Shown here: positions 1 to 5,962 of the stretch, in pieces
Layout: the number at the start of each line of letters is the position of its first letter
Position numbering within the stretch: position 1 is the first letter of the stretch
Made by a program: the position numbers and the translations under genes
Assembly: GCA_036377055.1 (NCBI GenBank)
Contig: DASUZD010000018.1
Span: 1-13,880 of the forward strand
Direction of reading: 5' to 3'
Length of the DNA stretch: 13,880 nt
Origin: DASUZD01 sp036377055
GTDB lineage: Bacteria > Actinomycetota > Thermoleophilia > Gaiellales > Gaiellaceae
Notes under the pieces: model-generated
What the model was told of the DNA's origin: nothing
The model's database searches: none
What the model saw: the letters and a program-made list of their open reading frames with translations, nothing else

Positions 1-593
1 ATCGACCGGTGGAGCGCGCTTACGATCCCCGTCGTGACCGAGCCGGCGAGCCCGAACGGGCTGCCGATCGCGACCACGCCGTCGCCGACCTGGACGCCGG
101 TCGAGCTCGCGAGCGTGAGCGGGTGGAGCTCGGACGCGGGCGCATCGACGTGCAGCACCGCGAGGTCGGTCGACGTGTCGCGGCCGACGACCGTCGCCGT
201 GTAGCTCTTGCCGTCGGCGAACGTGACCCGGATCGAGGTGGCGCCGTCGACGACGTGCTCGTTCGTGACGATGTGGCCCTTCGTGTCGTAGACGAAGCCC
301 GAGCCCTGAGCTTGCGAGGAGCCGCTCCCGAACCCGTACGGGCTCGCCTGGCTCTGCTCGGTGACCGTGACTTGGACGACGCCGGGGGCGTTGCGGCGGT
401 AGATCTCGTTGACGCTCAATGCGCTGGACTGCGTGCGCGCGGCGGGCGCGGCGGCGGCCGCCGCGCGCACGACAGTGGTCGTGGTCGCGGGAGAGGCGCC
501 GACCGCGTACGCACCCGCGCCGAGGGCAGTGCCCGCGGCGAGCAGCGCGGCCCCAGCGGCCGCGAGCGCCGCCGGGCGGCGAAGCTTCTTCAT
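1..593 (-). CDS. HtrA/DegP-type trypsin-like serine protease, N-terminal part (runs off left edge)
   Basis: Reading the minus strand from ATG at 593-591 gives 197 uninterrupted codons to the window edge. A good Shine-Dalgarno (AAGGAG) lies about 5 bases before the ATG. Residues 1-7 are basic (MKKLRRP) and are followed by an Ala/Leu-rich segment (about 8-33), a signal anchor or signal peptide. An Ala/Thr linker follows to about 60. The S1C protease core then begins with VNEIYRRNAPGVVQV. The catalytic His is seen in IVTNEHVV (His113) and the catalytic Asp in DTSTDLAV (Asp143). IGSPFGL (176-182) is also typical. The nucleophile motif GNSGG and any PDZ domain would lie beyond the left edge, so activity cannot be judged. 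Family members degrade or chaperone misfolded exported proteins. The gene is divergent from a two-component system and shares a 139-bp intergenic region with it, which suggests regulation by that system. Confidence 0.93.
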   Translation of the reverse strand, partial: MKKLRRPAALAAAGAALLAAGTALGAGAYAVGASPATTTTVVRAAAAAAPAARTQSSALSVNEIYRRNAPGVVQVTVTEQSQASPYGFGSGSSQAQGSGFVYDTKGHIVTNEHVVDGATSIRVTFADGKSYTATVVGRDTSTDLAVLHVDAPASELHPLTLASSTGVQVGDGVVAIGSPFGLAGSVTTGIVSALHRS

Positions 594-658
594 CTCGACT
601 CCTTCGTTGGTCATCGAAGCCAGTAGAGCGCCGCCCGCTCGGAAGGAGCCACGCGCAG

Positions 659-678
659 CCTGTGAGCCCGCTGTGACC
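659..678 (+). promoter_or_regulatory. Candidate operator: CTGTGA direct repeat, period 11 (site 1)
   Basis: CTGTGA occurs at 660-665 and again at 671-676, so the two half-sites are spaced exactly one helical turn apart. OmpR/PhoB-family regulators bind such tandem half-sites. The element lies 54 bp before the response-regulator ATG and 65 bp before the divergent htrA ATG. An almost identical element sits at 2813-2832 on the minus strand (15 of 20 bases match). Binding by the adjacent regulator is inference. Confidence 0.55.
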
Positions 679-732
679 TTCGGCGCAGGTCTCTCCCAGC
701 GGAGCCACAGAAATCGGTGCGATGCTTCGGCC

Positions 733-1416
733 ATGAGCGACACGCTCAAAGTCCTCGTCGTCGACGACGAGCAGTCGATCACCGACGCGGTCGCGACCGC
801 CCTCCGCTACGAGGGCTTCGAGACGCGCGAGGCCGCGACCGGCCGGATCGCCGAGAAGACGATCGACGAGTTCAGGCCGGACCTGGTCGTCCTCGACGTG
901 ATGCTTCCGGACCTGGACGGCTTCGCGATCGCGCGGCGCCTGCGCGACGGCCGCCATCGGACGCCCGTGATCTTCCTGACCGCCAAGGACGCGACGGAGG
1001 ACAAGCTCGCGGGCCTGGCAGTCGGCGACGACTACGTGACGAAGCCGTTCAGCCTCGCCGAGATCGTCGCGCGCGTCCGTGCGGTGCTGCGGCGCACGCG
1101 AGAGGACGACGACGAGATCCTCCGTTTCGCCGACCTGACGCTGAACGAGGAGACGCGCGAGGTCTGGCGAGGTGGGGAGCCGGTCGAGCTGACGCGCACC
1201 GAGTTCGACCTGCTGCGCTTCTTCATGCTCAACCCCCGCCGCGTCCTGACGAAGCGGCAGATCCTCGACAACGTGTGGCACTACGACTTCGGCGGCGATC
1301 CCAACGTCGTCGAGACCTACGTCAGCTACCTCCGCAAGAAGCTCGACCGCGTCGGCCCGTCCCTGATCCGGACGATCCGGCTCGTCGGCTACGCGCTCCG
1401 CGAACCAGGCGCGTAA
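733..1416 (+). CDS. OmpR/PhoB-family response regulator
   Basis: The product is a 227-residue cytoplasmic two-component regulator with the usual family length. The receiver domain (about 6-120) has the acidic pair Asp11/Asp12, phosphoacceptor Asp55 in VVLDVMLPDLDGF, Thr83 in FLTAKD and Lys104 in VTKPF. The C-terminal winged helix (about 128-224) has the LTRTEFDLL and TYVSYLRKKLD signatures. I chose ATG 733 because MSDTLKVLVVDDE aligns with family N-termini. The same frame stays open upstream to about 409, but that stretch is low-complexity antisense of the protease gene. No strong Shine-Dalgarno precedes ATG 733. The loop before the conserved Lys reads GLAVGDDY, one residue shorter than the usual GLxxGxDDY. 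The stop codon abuts the kinase start. A period-11 direct repeat upstream suggests autoregulation. Confidence 0.95.
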   Translation: MSDTLKVLVVDDEQSITDAVATALRYEGFETREAATGRIAEKTIDEFRPDLVVLDVMLPDLDGFAIARRLRDGRHRTPVIFLTAKDATEDKLAGLAVGDDYVTKPFSLAEIVARVRAVLRRTREDDDEILRFADLTLNEETREVWRGGEPVELTRTEFDLLRFFMLNPRRVLTKRQILDNVWHYDFGGDPNVVETYVSYLRKKLDRVGPSLIRTIRLVGYALREPGA

Positions 1417-2808
1417 ATGTCTCTCCGCGCGCGCCTGCTGCTCGTGCTCGCGGCGCTCTCGATCGTCGGGCTCCTCGCGGCCGATGTTGCGACGTACACC
1501 TCCGAGCGCTCCTTCCTCACAAACCGGGTCGACCGCTCCGCCAGCGCGATCGCGCACGGCGTCGAGGCCCAGATCGTGACCGGGCACTTCGACCCGGGCC
1601 TGCTTCGGCAGCTGACGCAGACGGCGCCCGGCGTCTACATCGGCGCGATCACCCCCGACGGAGCCGTCCGTTGGCGTCCCCCCGATCGCTTTCGCGGACA
1701 GGAGGCGTTGCCGGAGCCGCGCCTGTCGCACAGCCAGGCCACGGGCGCGGACGAGGAGGAGAACTTCACGGTCGGTTCGGCCGGAACGACCGACTACCGC
1801 GCGCACTTCGAGGTCTTCTCCGACGGGTCGAAGCTCGTCGTCGCGGCGCCGCTCAACGAGGTCGAGGCCTCGCTCCACCATCTGCTGTTGATCGAGCTGC
1901 TGGTCTCGCTCGCGGTCGTCGCGGCGATCGTCGGCCTCGGGCTCTGGCTCGTCCGCCTGAGCCTTCGGCCGCTCGTGCGGATCGAGGAGACCGCGGGTGC
2001 GATCGCGGGCGGCGACCTCAGCCGGCGGATCGAGGACGTCGACCAGCGGACGGAGGTCGGGCGGCTGAGCGCGGCGCTGAACGCGATGCTCGGCCAGATC
2101 GAGCAGGCTTTCGCGGAGCGGACGGCGTCTGAGCAGCGGCTGCGGAGGTTCGTCGGCGACGCGTCACACGAGCTCCGGACGCCGCTGGCGTCGGTCAAGG
2201 CCTATGCCGAGCTCTTCGAGCGCGGCGCGCGCGACCGTCCCGAGGACCTCGCGCGCGCGATGGCCGGGATCGAACGCGAGGCCGAGCGGATGGGCGTGCT
2301 CGTCGACGACCTGCTCCTGCTCGCGCGCCTCGACCAGGGACGGCCGCTCGACCGAAAGGAGGTCGACCTCGCCGAGGTCGCGCGCGAGGCGGTCGACGTG
2401 GCGAGAGTCCTGGAGCCGGGCCGCCCGCTCGCGCTCGAGGCGCCGGAGCCCGTCGTCGTCGAGGGCGATCCCGAGCGCCTGCGCCAGGTCGTCGACAACC
2501 TGCTCGCCAACGTGCGGGCTCACACGCCTGCCACCGCCGCGGCGAAGGTGACGGTCGCGCGCGACGACGGCCAGGTCGTGCTCGAGGTCGCCGACGAAGG
2601 CCCTGGCTTGACCGACGAGCAGGCGGAGCGGGTCTTCGAGCGCTTCTACCGCGGCGACGCGTCGCGGACGCGCGCCGAGGGCGGTACCGGGTTGGGTCTC
2701 GCGATCGTGGCCGCGATCGCGCACGCCCACCACGGCGACGTGACGGTCGAGCGCGGCAACGGCGCGGGCGTTGCCTTCCGCGTCTCGCTTCCTGTGCGGC
2801 CGGCCTGA
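1417..2808 (+). CDS. Membrane sensor histidine kinase (partner of the upstream regulator)
   Basis: This 463-residue kinase begins directly after the regulator's TAA (TAA-ATG), so the two are almost certainly co-transcribed and translationally coupled. It has a first membrane helix (about 5-25), an extracytoplasmic sensor region (about 26-155) without a recognisable fold, a second helix (about 157-180) and a HAMP linker (about 180-235). The HisKA domain carries phospho-acceptor His251 in DASHELRTPL. The HATPase_c domain has an N-box around QVVDNLLANV (357-366), a G1 box DEGPGL (393-398) and a G2 box GGTGLGLAI (422-430). All catalytic motifs are intact. It should autophosphorylate on His251 and transfer the phosphate to Asp55 of the regulator. 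With htrA divergent next door, an envelope-stress signal is a reasonable inference, but the ligand is unknown. Confidence 0.95.
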   Translation: MSLRARLLLVLAALSIVGLLAADVATYTSERSFLTNRVDRSASAIAHGVEAQIVTGHFDPGLLRQLTQTAPGVYIGAITPDGAVRWRPPDRFRGQEALPEPRLSHSQATGADEEENFTVGSAGTTDYRAHFEVFSDGSKLVVAAPLNEVEASLHHLLLIELLVSLAVVAAIVGLGLWLVRLSLRPLVRIEETAGAIAGGDLSRRIEDVDQRTEVGRLSAALNAMLGQIEQAFAERTASEQRLRRFVGDASHELRTPLASVKAYAELFERGARDRPEDLARAMAGIEREAERMGVLVDDLLLLARLDQGRPLDRKEVDLAEVAREAVDVARVLEPGRPLALEAPEPVVVEGDPERLRQVVDNLLANVRAHTPATAAAKVTVARDDGQVVLEVADEGPGLTDEQAERVFERFYRGDASRTRAEGGTGLGLAIVAAIAHAHHGDVTVERGNGAGVAFRVSLPVRPA

Positions 2809-2812
2809 CGAG

Positions 2813-2832
2813 CCTCACAGGAGGCCCACAGG
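2813..2832 (-). promoter_or_regulatory. Candidate operator: CTGTGR direct repeat, period 11 (site 2)
   Basis: On the minus strand CTGTGG and CTGTGA are spaced 11 bases apart; on the plus strand this reads TCACAG at 2815-2820 and CCACAG at 2826-2831. It matches site 1 at 15 of 20 positions. It lies between the kinase stop and the zinc-finger gene, ending 48 bp before that ATG. Relative to the gene it precedes it has the same orientation as site 1 has to htrA. GCCTC-ACAG-GAGGC (2812-2825) can also form a small hairpin, so an RNA role is not excluded. Confidence 0.5.
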
Positions 2833-2880
2833 CGGGCTTGGTTCGATGGCTTCATCGACATCGATCCACAGGAGGAACCC

Positions 2881-3138
2881 ATGCACGGCACCCGCGAACA
2901 GCTCGACCGCTACGCCCGGCGCGACCTCGACCCGCCGACCCTCGCCGCCCTCGACGCACACGTCGCCAGCTGCCTGCCCTGCTCGATGATGCTCGCGGAG
3001 GCGGGCTCGTCTGCGGCGCGCTGGGAGCGGCGCGGCCTGCTCGGGCGACTCGTCCGCGTGGACGAGCGGGTCGAGGAGCGGACGATTGTCGCGCCGTTCC
3101 CGTCGCGGCAGCCCGTGCTTCAGGAGCAGGCCGCCTGA
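2881..3138 (+). CDS. Small zf-HC2 (anti-sigma-like zinc finger) protein
   Basis: This is an 85-residue protein preceded by a perfect AGGAGG five bases before the ATG (2870-2875), the strongest ribosome-binding site in the window. Residues 20-34 (LAALDAHVASCLPC) contain the H-x3-C-x2-C motif (His27, Cys31, Cys34) of the zf-HC2/ZAS fold, which in known members sequesters ECF sigma factors and often senses redox change. No transmembrane helix is visible after the finger; the rest is charged and ends in QEQAA. It is therefore a soluble, minimal version. No sigma factor gene adjoins it. It follows the histidine kinase by 72 bp with a candidate operator in the gap, so it may be an output of the two-component system. 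The partner sigma factor is unknown; the ECF gene at 7108 is one possibility. Confidence 0.8.
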   Translation: MHGTREQLDRYARRDLDPPTLAALDAHVASCLPCSMMLAEAGSSAARWERRGLLGRLVRVDERVEERTIVAPFPSRQPVLQEQAA

Positions 3139-3152
3139 CGGGCTAGACCCGC

Positions 3153-3179
3153 TTGGACGTCGCGGTCGCGCGCGACAAT
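3153..3179 (+). promoter_or_regulatory. Possible promoter of the flippase-like gene (leaderless)
   Basis: GACAAT (3174-3179) resembles an actinobacterial -10 box and ends exactly six bases before GTG 3186, the spacing expected for a leaderless mRNA. A weak -35-like TTGGAC starts at 3153, with a short 15-bp spacer. No Shine-Dalgarno is visible before either TTG 3153 or GTG 3186. This favours GTG 3186 as the start. Confidence 0.35.
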
Positions 3180-3185
3180 GGCAGC

Positions 3186-4271
3186 GTGCTCGCCCGCGCG
3201 CGCGACCGACTGCGAGCCGCGCTCACCGCCGCCGAGCGCCGGCCGCTCGTCGTCGTCCTCCTCGCCGCGGCGCTCGCCGTCGCGGCGGCGTTCGGCCTCG
3301 GCGAGATAGCCGGCTTCGAGCGCGTCCGGCACGAGCTCCGCGACCTTCATCCGCAGTGGCTCGCCGTCTGCCTGGGCGGCGAGCTGCTCGCGTACGCCGG
3401 CTACGTGCTCGCGATCCGGGACACGGCGCGGGTGGACGGCGGCCCGCGGCTCGACGCGACCGCGACCACGCAGAGCGTCGTCGCCGGCTTCGGCGTCTTC
3501 GCGGCGACGAGGTCGACCGGCGGATTCGCCGTCGACTACTGGGTGCTCCGCCGCGCGGGCGAGGATCGGGACGGAGCGATCGCGCGCGTGCTCGCCCTCG
3601 GGGCGCTCGAGTACGCCGTGCTCGCCCCGGCCGCGCTCTGCTCGGCGATCTTCCTCGCGCTGAGTGCGAACGAGCGCGTCTCGGACGCCGTCACGCTTCC
3701 GTGGCTGCTCGTCATCCCGGGCGCTCTCGTCGCTGCCTGGCTGACGTCGCCGAGGCGCGCACGCCGCTTCTCAGACACGCGGAGCGCCGGCCGGATCCGG
3801 CGCACGTTCGCGCACGCAGTCTCGGGCCTGTCGATCCTGCGCTCGCTGCTCACGGCCTCGCCGCGCGAGCACGGGCTCGGCTTCGGCGGCGCGGCGCTCT
3901 ACTGGACCGGCGACATCGCCTGCCTCTGGGCCGCGCTCCAGGTCTACCAGGGCCACCGCCTGTCGGTCCCGGCCCTGATCGTCGGGTACGCGACCGGCTA
4001 TGTGCTGACGCGCCGTTCGCTCCCGGCCGGCGGCGCGGGCGTCGTGGAGATCGCGCTCACCTTCGCGCTGCACTGGGTCGGGCTCCCGTTCGTCCCGGCG
4101 CTCGTCGGCGTCGTCACGTACCGCCTCTTCAACTTCTGGCTGCCGATGGTGCCGGCGATGGCGGTGCTGCCGGCGATCGCCGACTTACGTGCGGAATACG
4201 CGGGGGCGGAGGAGGCGACCGACCGGAAGCCCGACTCGCCGCGCGACGTGCGCAGGCGTCAGGAGATGTAG
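3186..4271 (+). CDS. LPG-synthase-TM / UPF0104 flippase-like integral membrane protein
   Basis: From GTG 3186 the product has 361 residues; TTG 3153 would add 11. About eight hydrophobic segments are visible, beginning with PLVVVLLAAALAVAAAF. Near the C-terminus the family hallmark appears: RRSLPAGGAGVVEIAL, then GLPFVPALVGVVTYRL and FNFWLPMVPA. This matches the R-x-LP-x-GG-x-G-x-x-E and YR-x-x-x-x-WLP pattern of the lysylphosphatidylglycerol-synthase transmembrane family (MprF N-terminal flippase domain, AglD-like proteins). The cytosolic aminoacyl-transferase domain of full MprF is absent, so this is probably a stand-alone lipid or glycolipid translocation protein. Its substrate cannot be read from sequence. 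The hydrophilic tail after about residue 335 is charged. The 3' end overlaps the convergent L,D-transpeptidase by 13 bp. Confidence 0.82.
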   Translation: MLARARDRLRAALTAAERRPLVVVLLAAALAVAAAFGLGEIAGFERVRHELRDLHPQWLAVCLGGELLAYAGYVLAIRDTARVDGGPRLDATATTQSVVAGFGVFAATRSTGGFAVDYWVLRRAGEDRDGAIARVLALGALEYAVLAPAALCSAIFLALSANERVSDAVTLPWLLVIPGALVAAWLTSPRRARRFSDTRSAGRIRRTFAHAVSGLSILRSLLTASPREHGLGFGGAALYWTGDIACLWAALQVYQGHRLSVPALIVGYATGYVLTRRSLPAGGAGVVEIALTFALHWVGLPFVPALVGVVTYRLFNFWLPMVPAMAVLPAIADLRAEYAGAEEATDRKPDSPRDVRRRQEM

Positions 4272-5359
4272 ATCGGCGTGTGCAGCGGGACGAGGTCGTA
4301 GAGCTCGATCACGTCCGGGATCGCCATGCGGATGCAGCCGTGCGAGGCGGCCGTGCCGAGCGAGTAGATCGCGTCCGTGCCGTGGATGCCGCCGCCGTTG
4401 TAGAAGCCGAGCCAGCGGGCCTTCAGCGGGTCGGACGGGCCCGGCGGGATCACGCGGCCGGCGAGCGACCCGGCCCACGCGCTGTTCGGGACGTGCCACC
4501 ACGGGTCGATCTGCTTGTCGTTGATCTCGTACACCCCGGCCGGCGTCTCGAGCCCCTGCTGCCCGACCGCGATCACGTACGTCTTGACGAGCTTCAGGTT
4601 CTTGAACAGCCGCAGGCGGCGCTCGTTGCGGCTGACGGTCAGGTACGTCGAGTACTGCTTCGTGAGCTGCGCGGTCGTCGGCTTCGGGAGGACCGGCCGC
4701 GTCGGCAGGCGGAGCCGGCGCGAGACCGTCGGGTCGCGCAGGCGCGAGCGGATCTCCGCCGCGAGCAGCCGGCCGCGGAGCGCGACGCCGTTCGTGGACG
4801 GGGTGATCCTCGGGGCGACAAGCGACGGCACGAACTCCGCGGCGCTCGGCTTCTTCGCGACCGCTTTGCCCATCCGATCGACGAACGCGTTCAGGCGCGA
4901 GGACGAGTAGCGCGTCCCGACGGTGAGGCTGAGGTCGAGCGGCCGGCTGCGCGCGATGCGGTAGACGCGATCGACGAGGTTCCCCCGCCGACTCTGTGCG
5001 AGCGCCGCCTGGAGCGACGACTCGAAGTCGACGCGGAAGCCCACCTTGCGCGGCTTGAGGACGAAGCGGCGGTCGCCGTGCGAGAACACGAGCGCGTGCT
5101 CGTAGCGCGGCAGCACGCGGCGCGTCAGCTTCGCGCGCGCATCGGCGAGGCTCAGCTTCCCGACCGGCACGCCGTCGACTGTGACGCCGGCCGCGATCAC
5201 GTCGTCGTGGCTGCGGTCGTAGGCGTAGAGCGCGCCGGCGCCGCCCGCGAACGCGAGGACGATTACGACCGCGAGCGCGATCAGCAGGCGACGTCTCCAG
5301 GGACGTCGCCGTCCGGATCGCGCCTCCTCCAGCACGCTCATCTTGGTTGGAATATGCAC
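4259..5359 (-). CDS. L,D-transpeptidase (YkuD) with putative peptidoglycan-binding domain
   Basis: The product has 366 residues from GTG 5359 (AGGA five bases upstream); ATG 5341 in the same frame is an alternative start. A basic N-terminus is followed by one membrane anchor (about 25-47), so the enzyme faces outward. Residues about 50-190 resemble the PG_binding_4 region found in actinobacterial YkuD proteins (ITPSTNGVALRG at 185-196). The YkuD catalytic domain (about 238-366) starts YLTVSRNERRLRLF and has ETPAGVYEIN. Its active site is complete: IHGTDAIYSLGTAASHGCIRM, with His326, His340 and nucleophile Cys342. Family members make 3-3 peptidoglycan cross-links or attach proteins to peptidoglycan and resist most penicillins. 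The gene starts 7 bp after the DUF1232 stop, suggesting an operon, and overlaps the flippase-like gene tail to tail. Confidence 0.94.
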   Translation of the reverse strand: MHIPTKMSVLEEARSGRRRPWRRRLLIALAVVIVLAFAGGAGALYAYDRSHDDVIAAGVTVDGVPVGKLSLADARAKLTRRVLPRYEHALVFSHGDRRFVLKPRKVGFRVDFESSLQAALAQSRRGNLVDRVYRIARSRPLDLSLTVGTRYSSSRLNAFVDRMGKAVAKKPSAAEFVPSLVAPRITPSTNGVALRGRLLAAEIRSRLRDPTVSRRLRLPTRPVLPKPTTAQLTKQYSTYLTVSRNERRLRLFKNLKLVKTYVIAVGQQGLETPAGVYEINDKQIDPWWHVPNSAWAGSLAGRVIPPGPSDPLKARWLGFYNGGGIHGTDAIYSLGTAASHGCIRMAIPDVIELYDLVPLHTPIYIS

Positions 5360-5366
5360 CGGAGTC

Positions 5367-5771
5367 CTACGAATGTGAAGCCCGCGACGGTCCGGCGAAC
5401 CGAAGAAGAACCGCCAGCGAGGCAGGTGGACCCGGCCAGTGCTCCCGGATCAGCTCCGGGTTCGTCCGGATGACGCGGCGCAGCACGAGCACGACGAGCA
5501 CGGCGTCGTCCAGCTGGCCCGCCACCGGCACGAAGTCGGGAATGAGGTCGAACGGCAGCGCGAGGTAGGGGCCGAGCGCGCCGACGAGCAGCTTGTCGCG
5601 CCGCGGCAGCCGCGGGTCAGGGAGGAGCCGCGAGAAGAGCACGACGCAGTCCGGCACGAACCCCGCGACGGCGCGAGCGTCCTCACGCCGACCGGCGACG
5701 ACGAACGTCGCGACCACCACCGCGTAGAGCCCCAGCGGAACGCCGATCGCAAAGTAGGCCCACAGCGGCAT
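5367..5771 (-). CDS. YkvA/DUF1232 family small membrane protein
   Basis: This 134-residue protein starts at ATG 5771. It has an N-terminal membrane helix (about 4-26, WAYFAIGVPLGLYAVVVATF). The DUF1232 core (about 58-98) contains RRDKLLVGALGPYL, ALPFDLIPDFVPVAGQLDDA and a following hydrophobic helix. The P-x-DLIPD-x-x-P-x-x-G-x-x-DD pattern is diagnostic. The biochemical function of this family is not established; it is a helical membrane-associated domain. The stop lies 7 bp before the L,D-transpeptidase start, so they are probably co-transcribed. No convincing Shine-Dalgarno precedes the ATG; a TACGGT ten bases upstream could be a -10 giving a very short leader. The same frame stays open far upstream through the tRNA, but that extension is spurious. 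Confidence 0.87.
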   Translation of the reverse strand: MPLWAYFAIGVPLGLYAVVVATFVVAGRREDARAVAGFVPDCVVLFSRLLPDPRLPRRDKLLVGALGPYLALPFDLIPDFVPVAGQLDDAVLVVLVLRRVIRTNPELIREHWPGPPASLAVLLRFAGPSRASHS

Positions 5772-5866
5772 CGCCGCGCCGACCGTATCTGGGGGTGGGG
5801 CAGAAGCGGGCAATTCCCACGTCCGAGTTAAGGAGAAAAGAAGGCAGACGCAGGGATTTTCGTCAG

Positions 5867-5939
5867 AGCCGACGCCCGGACTCGAACCGGGGACCCCTTC
5901 ATTACGAGTGAAGTGCTCTACCAGCTGAGCTACGTCGGC
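5867..5939 (-). tRNA. tRNA-Thr (anticodon CGT)
   Basis: The minus strand folds as a complete 73-nt cloverleaf. The acceptor stem is GCCGACG/CGTCGGC, the D arm GCTC/GAGC with loop AGCTGGTA, the anticodon stem CTTCA/TGAAG with loop CTCGTAA, and the T arm CCCGG-TTCGAGT-CCGGG. Anticodon CGT lies at 5904-5906 and reads the Thr codon ACG, a preferred codon in GC-rich genomes. The discriminator base is U and CCA is not encoded, so a CCA-adding enzyme is needed. Only 23 bp separate its 5' end from the sigma-factor stop codon. Confidence 0.97.
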
Positions 5940-5950
5940 AAGCGCTCGGC

Positions 5951-5956
5951 AGTGTA
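5951..5956 (-). promoter_or_regulatory. Possible -10 box for tRNA-Thr
   Basis: TACACT on the minus strand fits the TAnnnT -10 pattern and lies 11 bases before the mature tRNA 5' end, leaving a leader of about four bases. No convincing -35 is seen at 16-18 bp; that region is inside the sigma-factor stop and tail. Confidence 0.35.
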
Positions 5957-5962
5957 GCGGCG

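Noticed and set aside
9..626. 205-codon open frame on the plus strand at the left edge
   Set aside because: It is antisense to the HtrA-like protease, which has clear catalytic motifs on the minus strand.
409..732. N-terminal extension of the response regulator to 409
   Set aside because: The added residues are low-complexity antisense of the protease signal region, and the family N-terminus begins at ATG 733.
2791..2821. CCTGTG…CACAGG inverted repeat at the kinase gene end, considered as a terminator
   Set aside because: The 19-base loop is long, there is no U-run, and the downstream half is better explained by the period-11 direct repeat.
3086..5473. 795-codon open frame on the plus strand
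   Set aside because: It overlaps the flippase-like gene out of frame and the L,D-transpeptidase in antisense. Its translation is Arg/Ala/Asp-rich with no motif.
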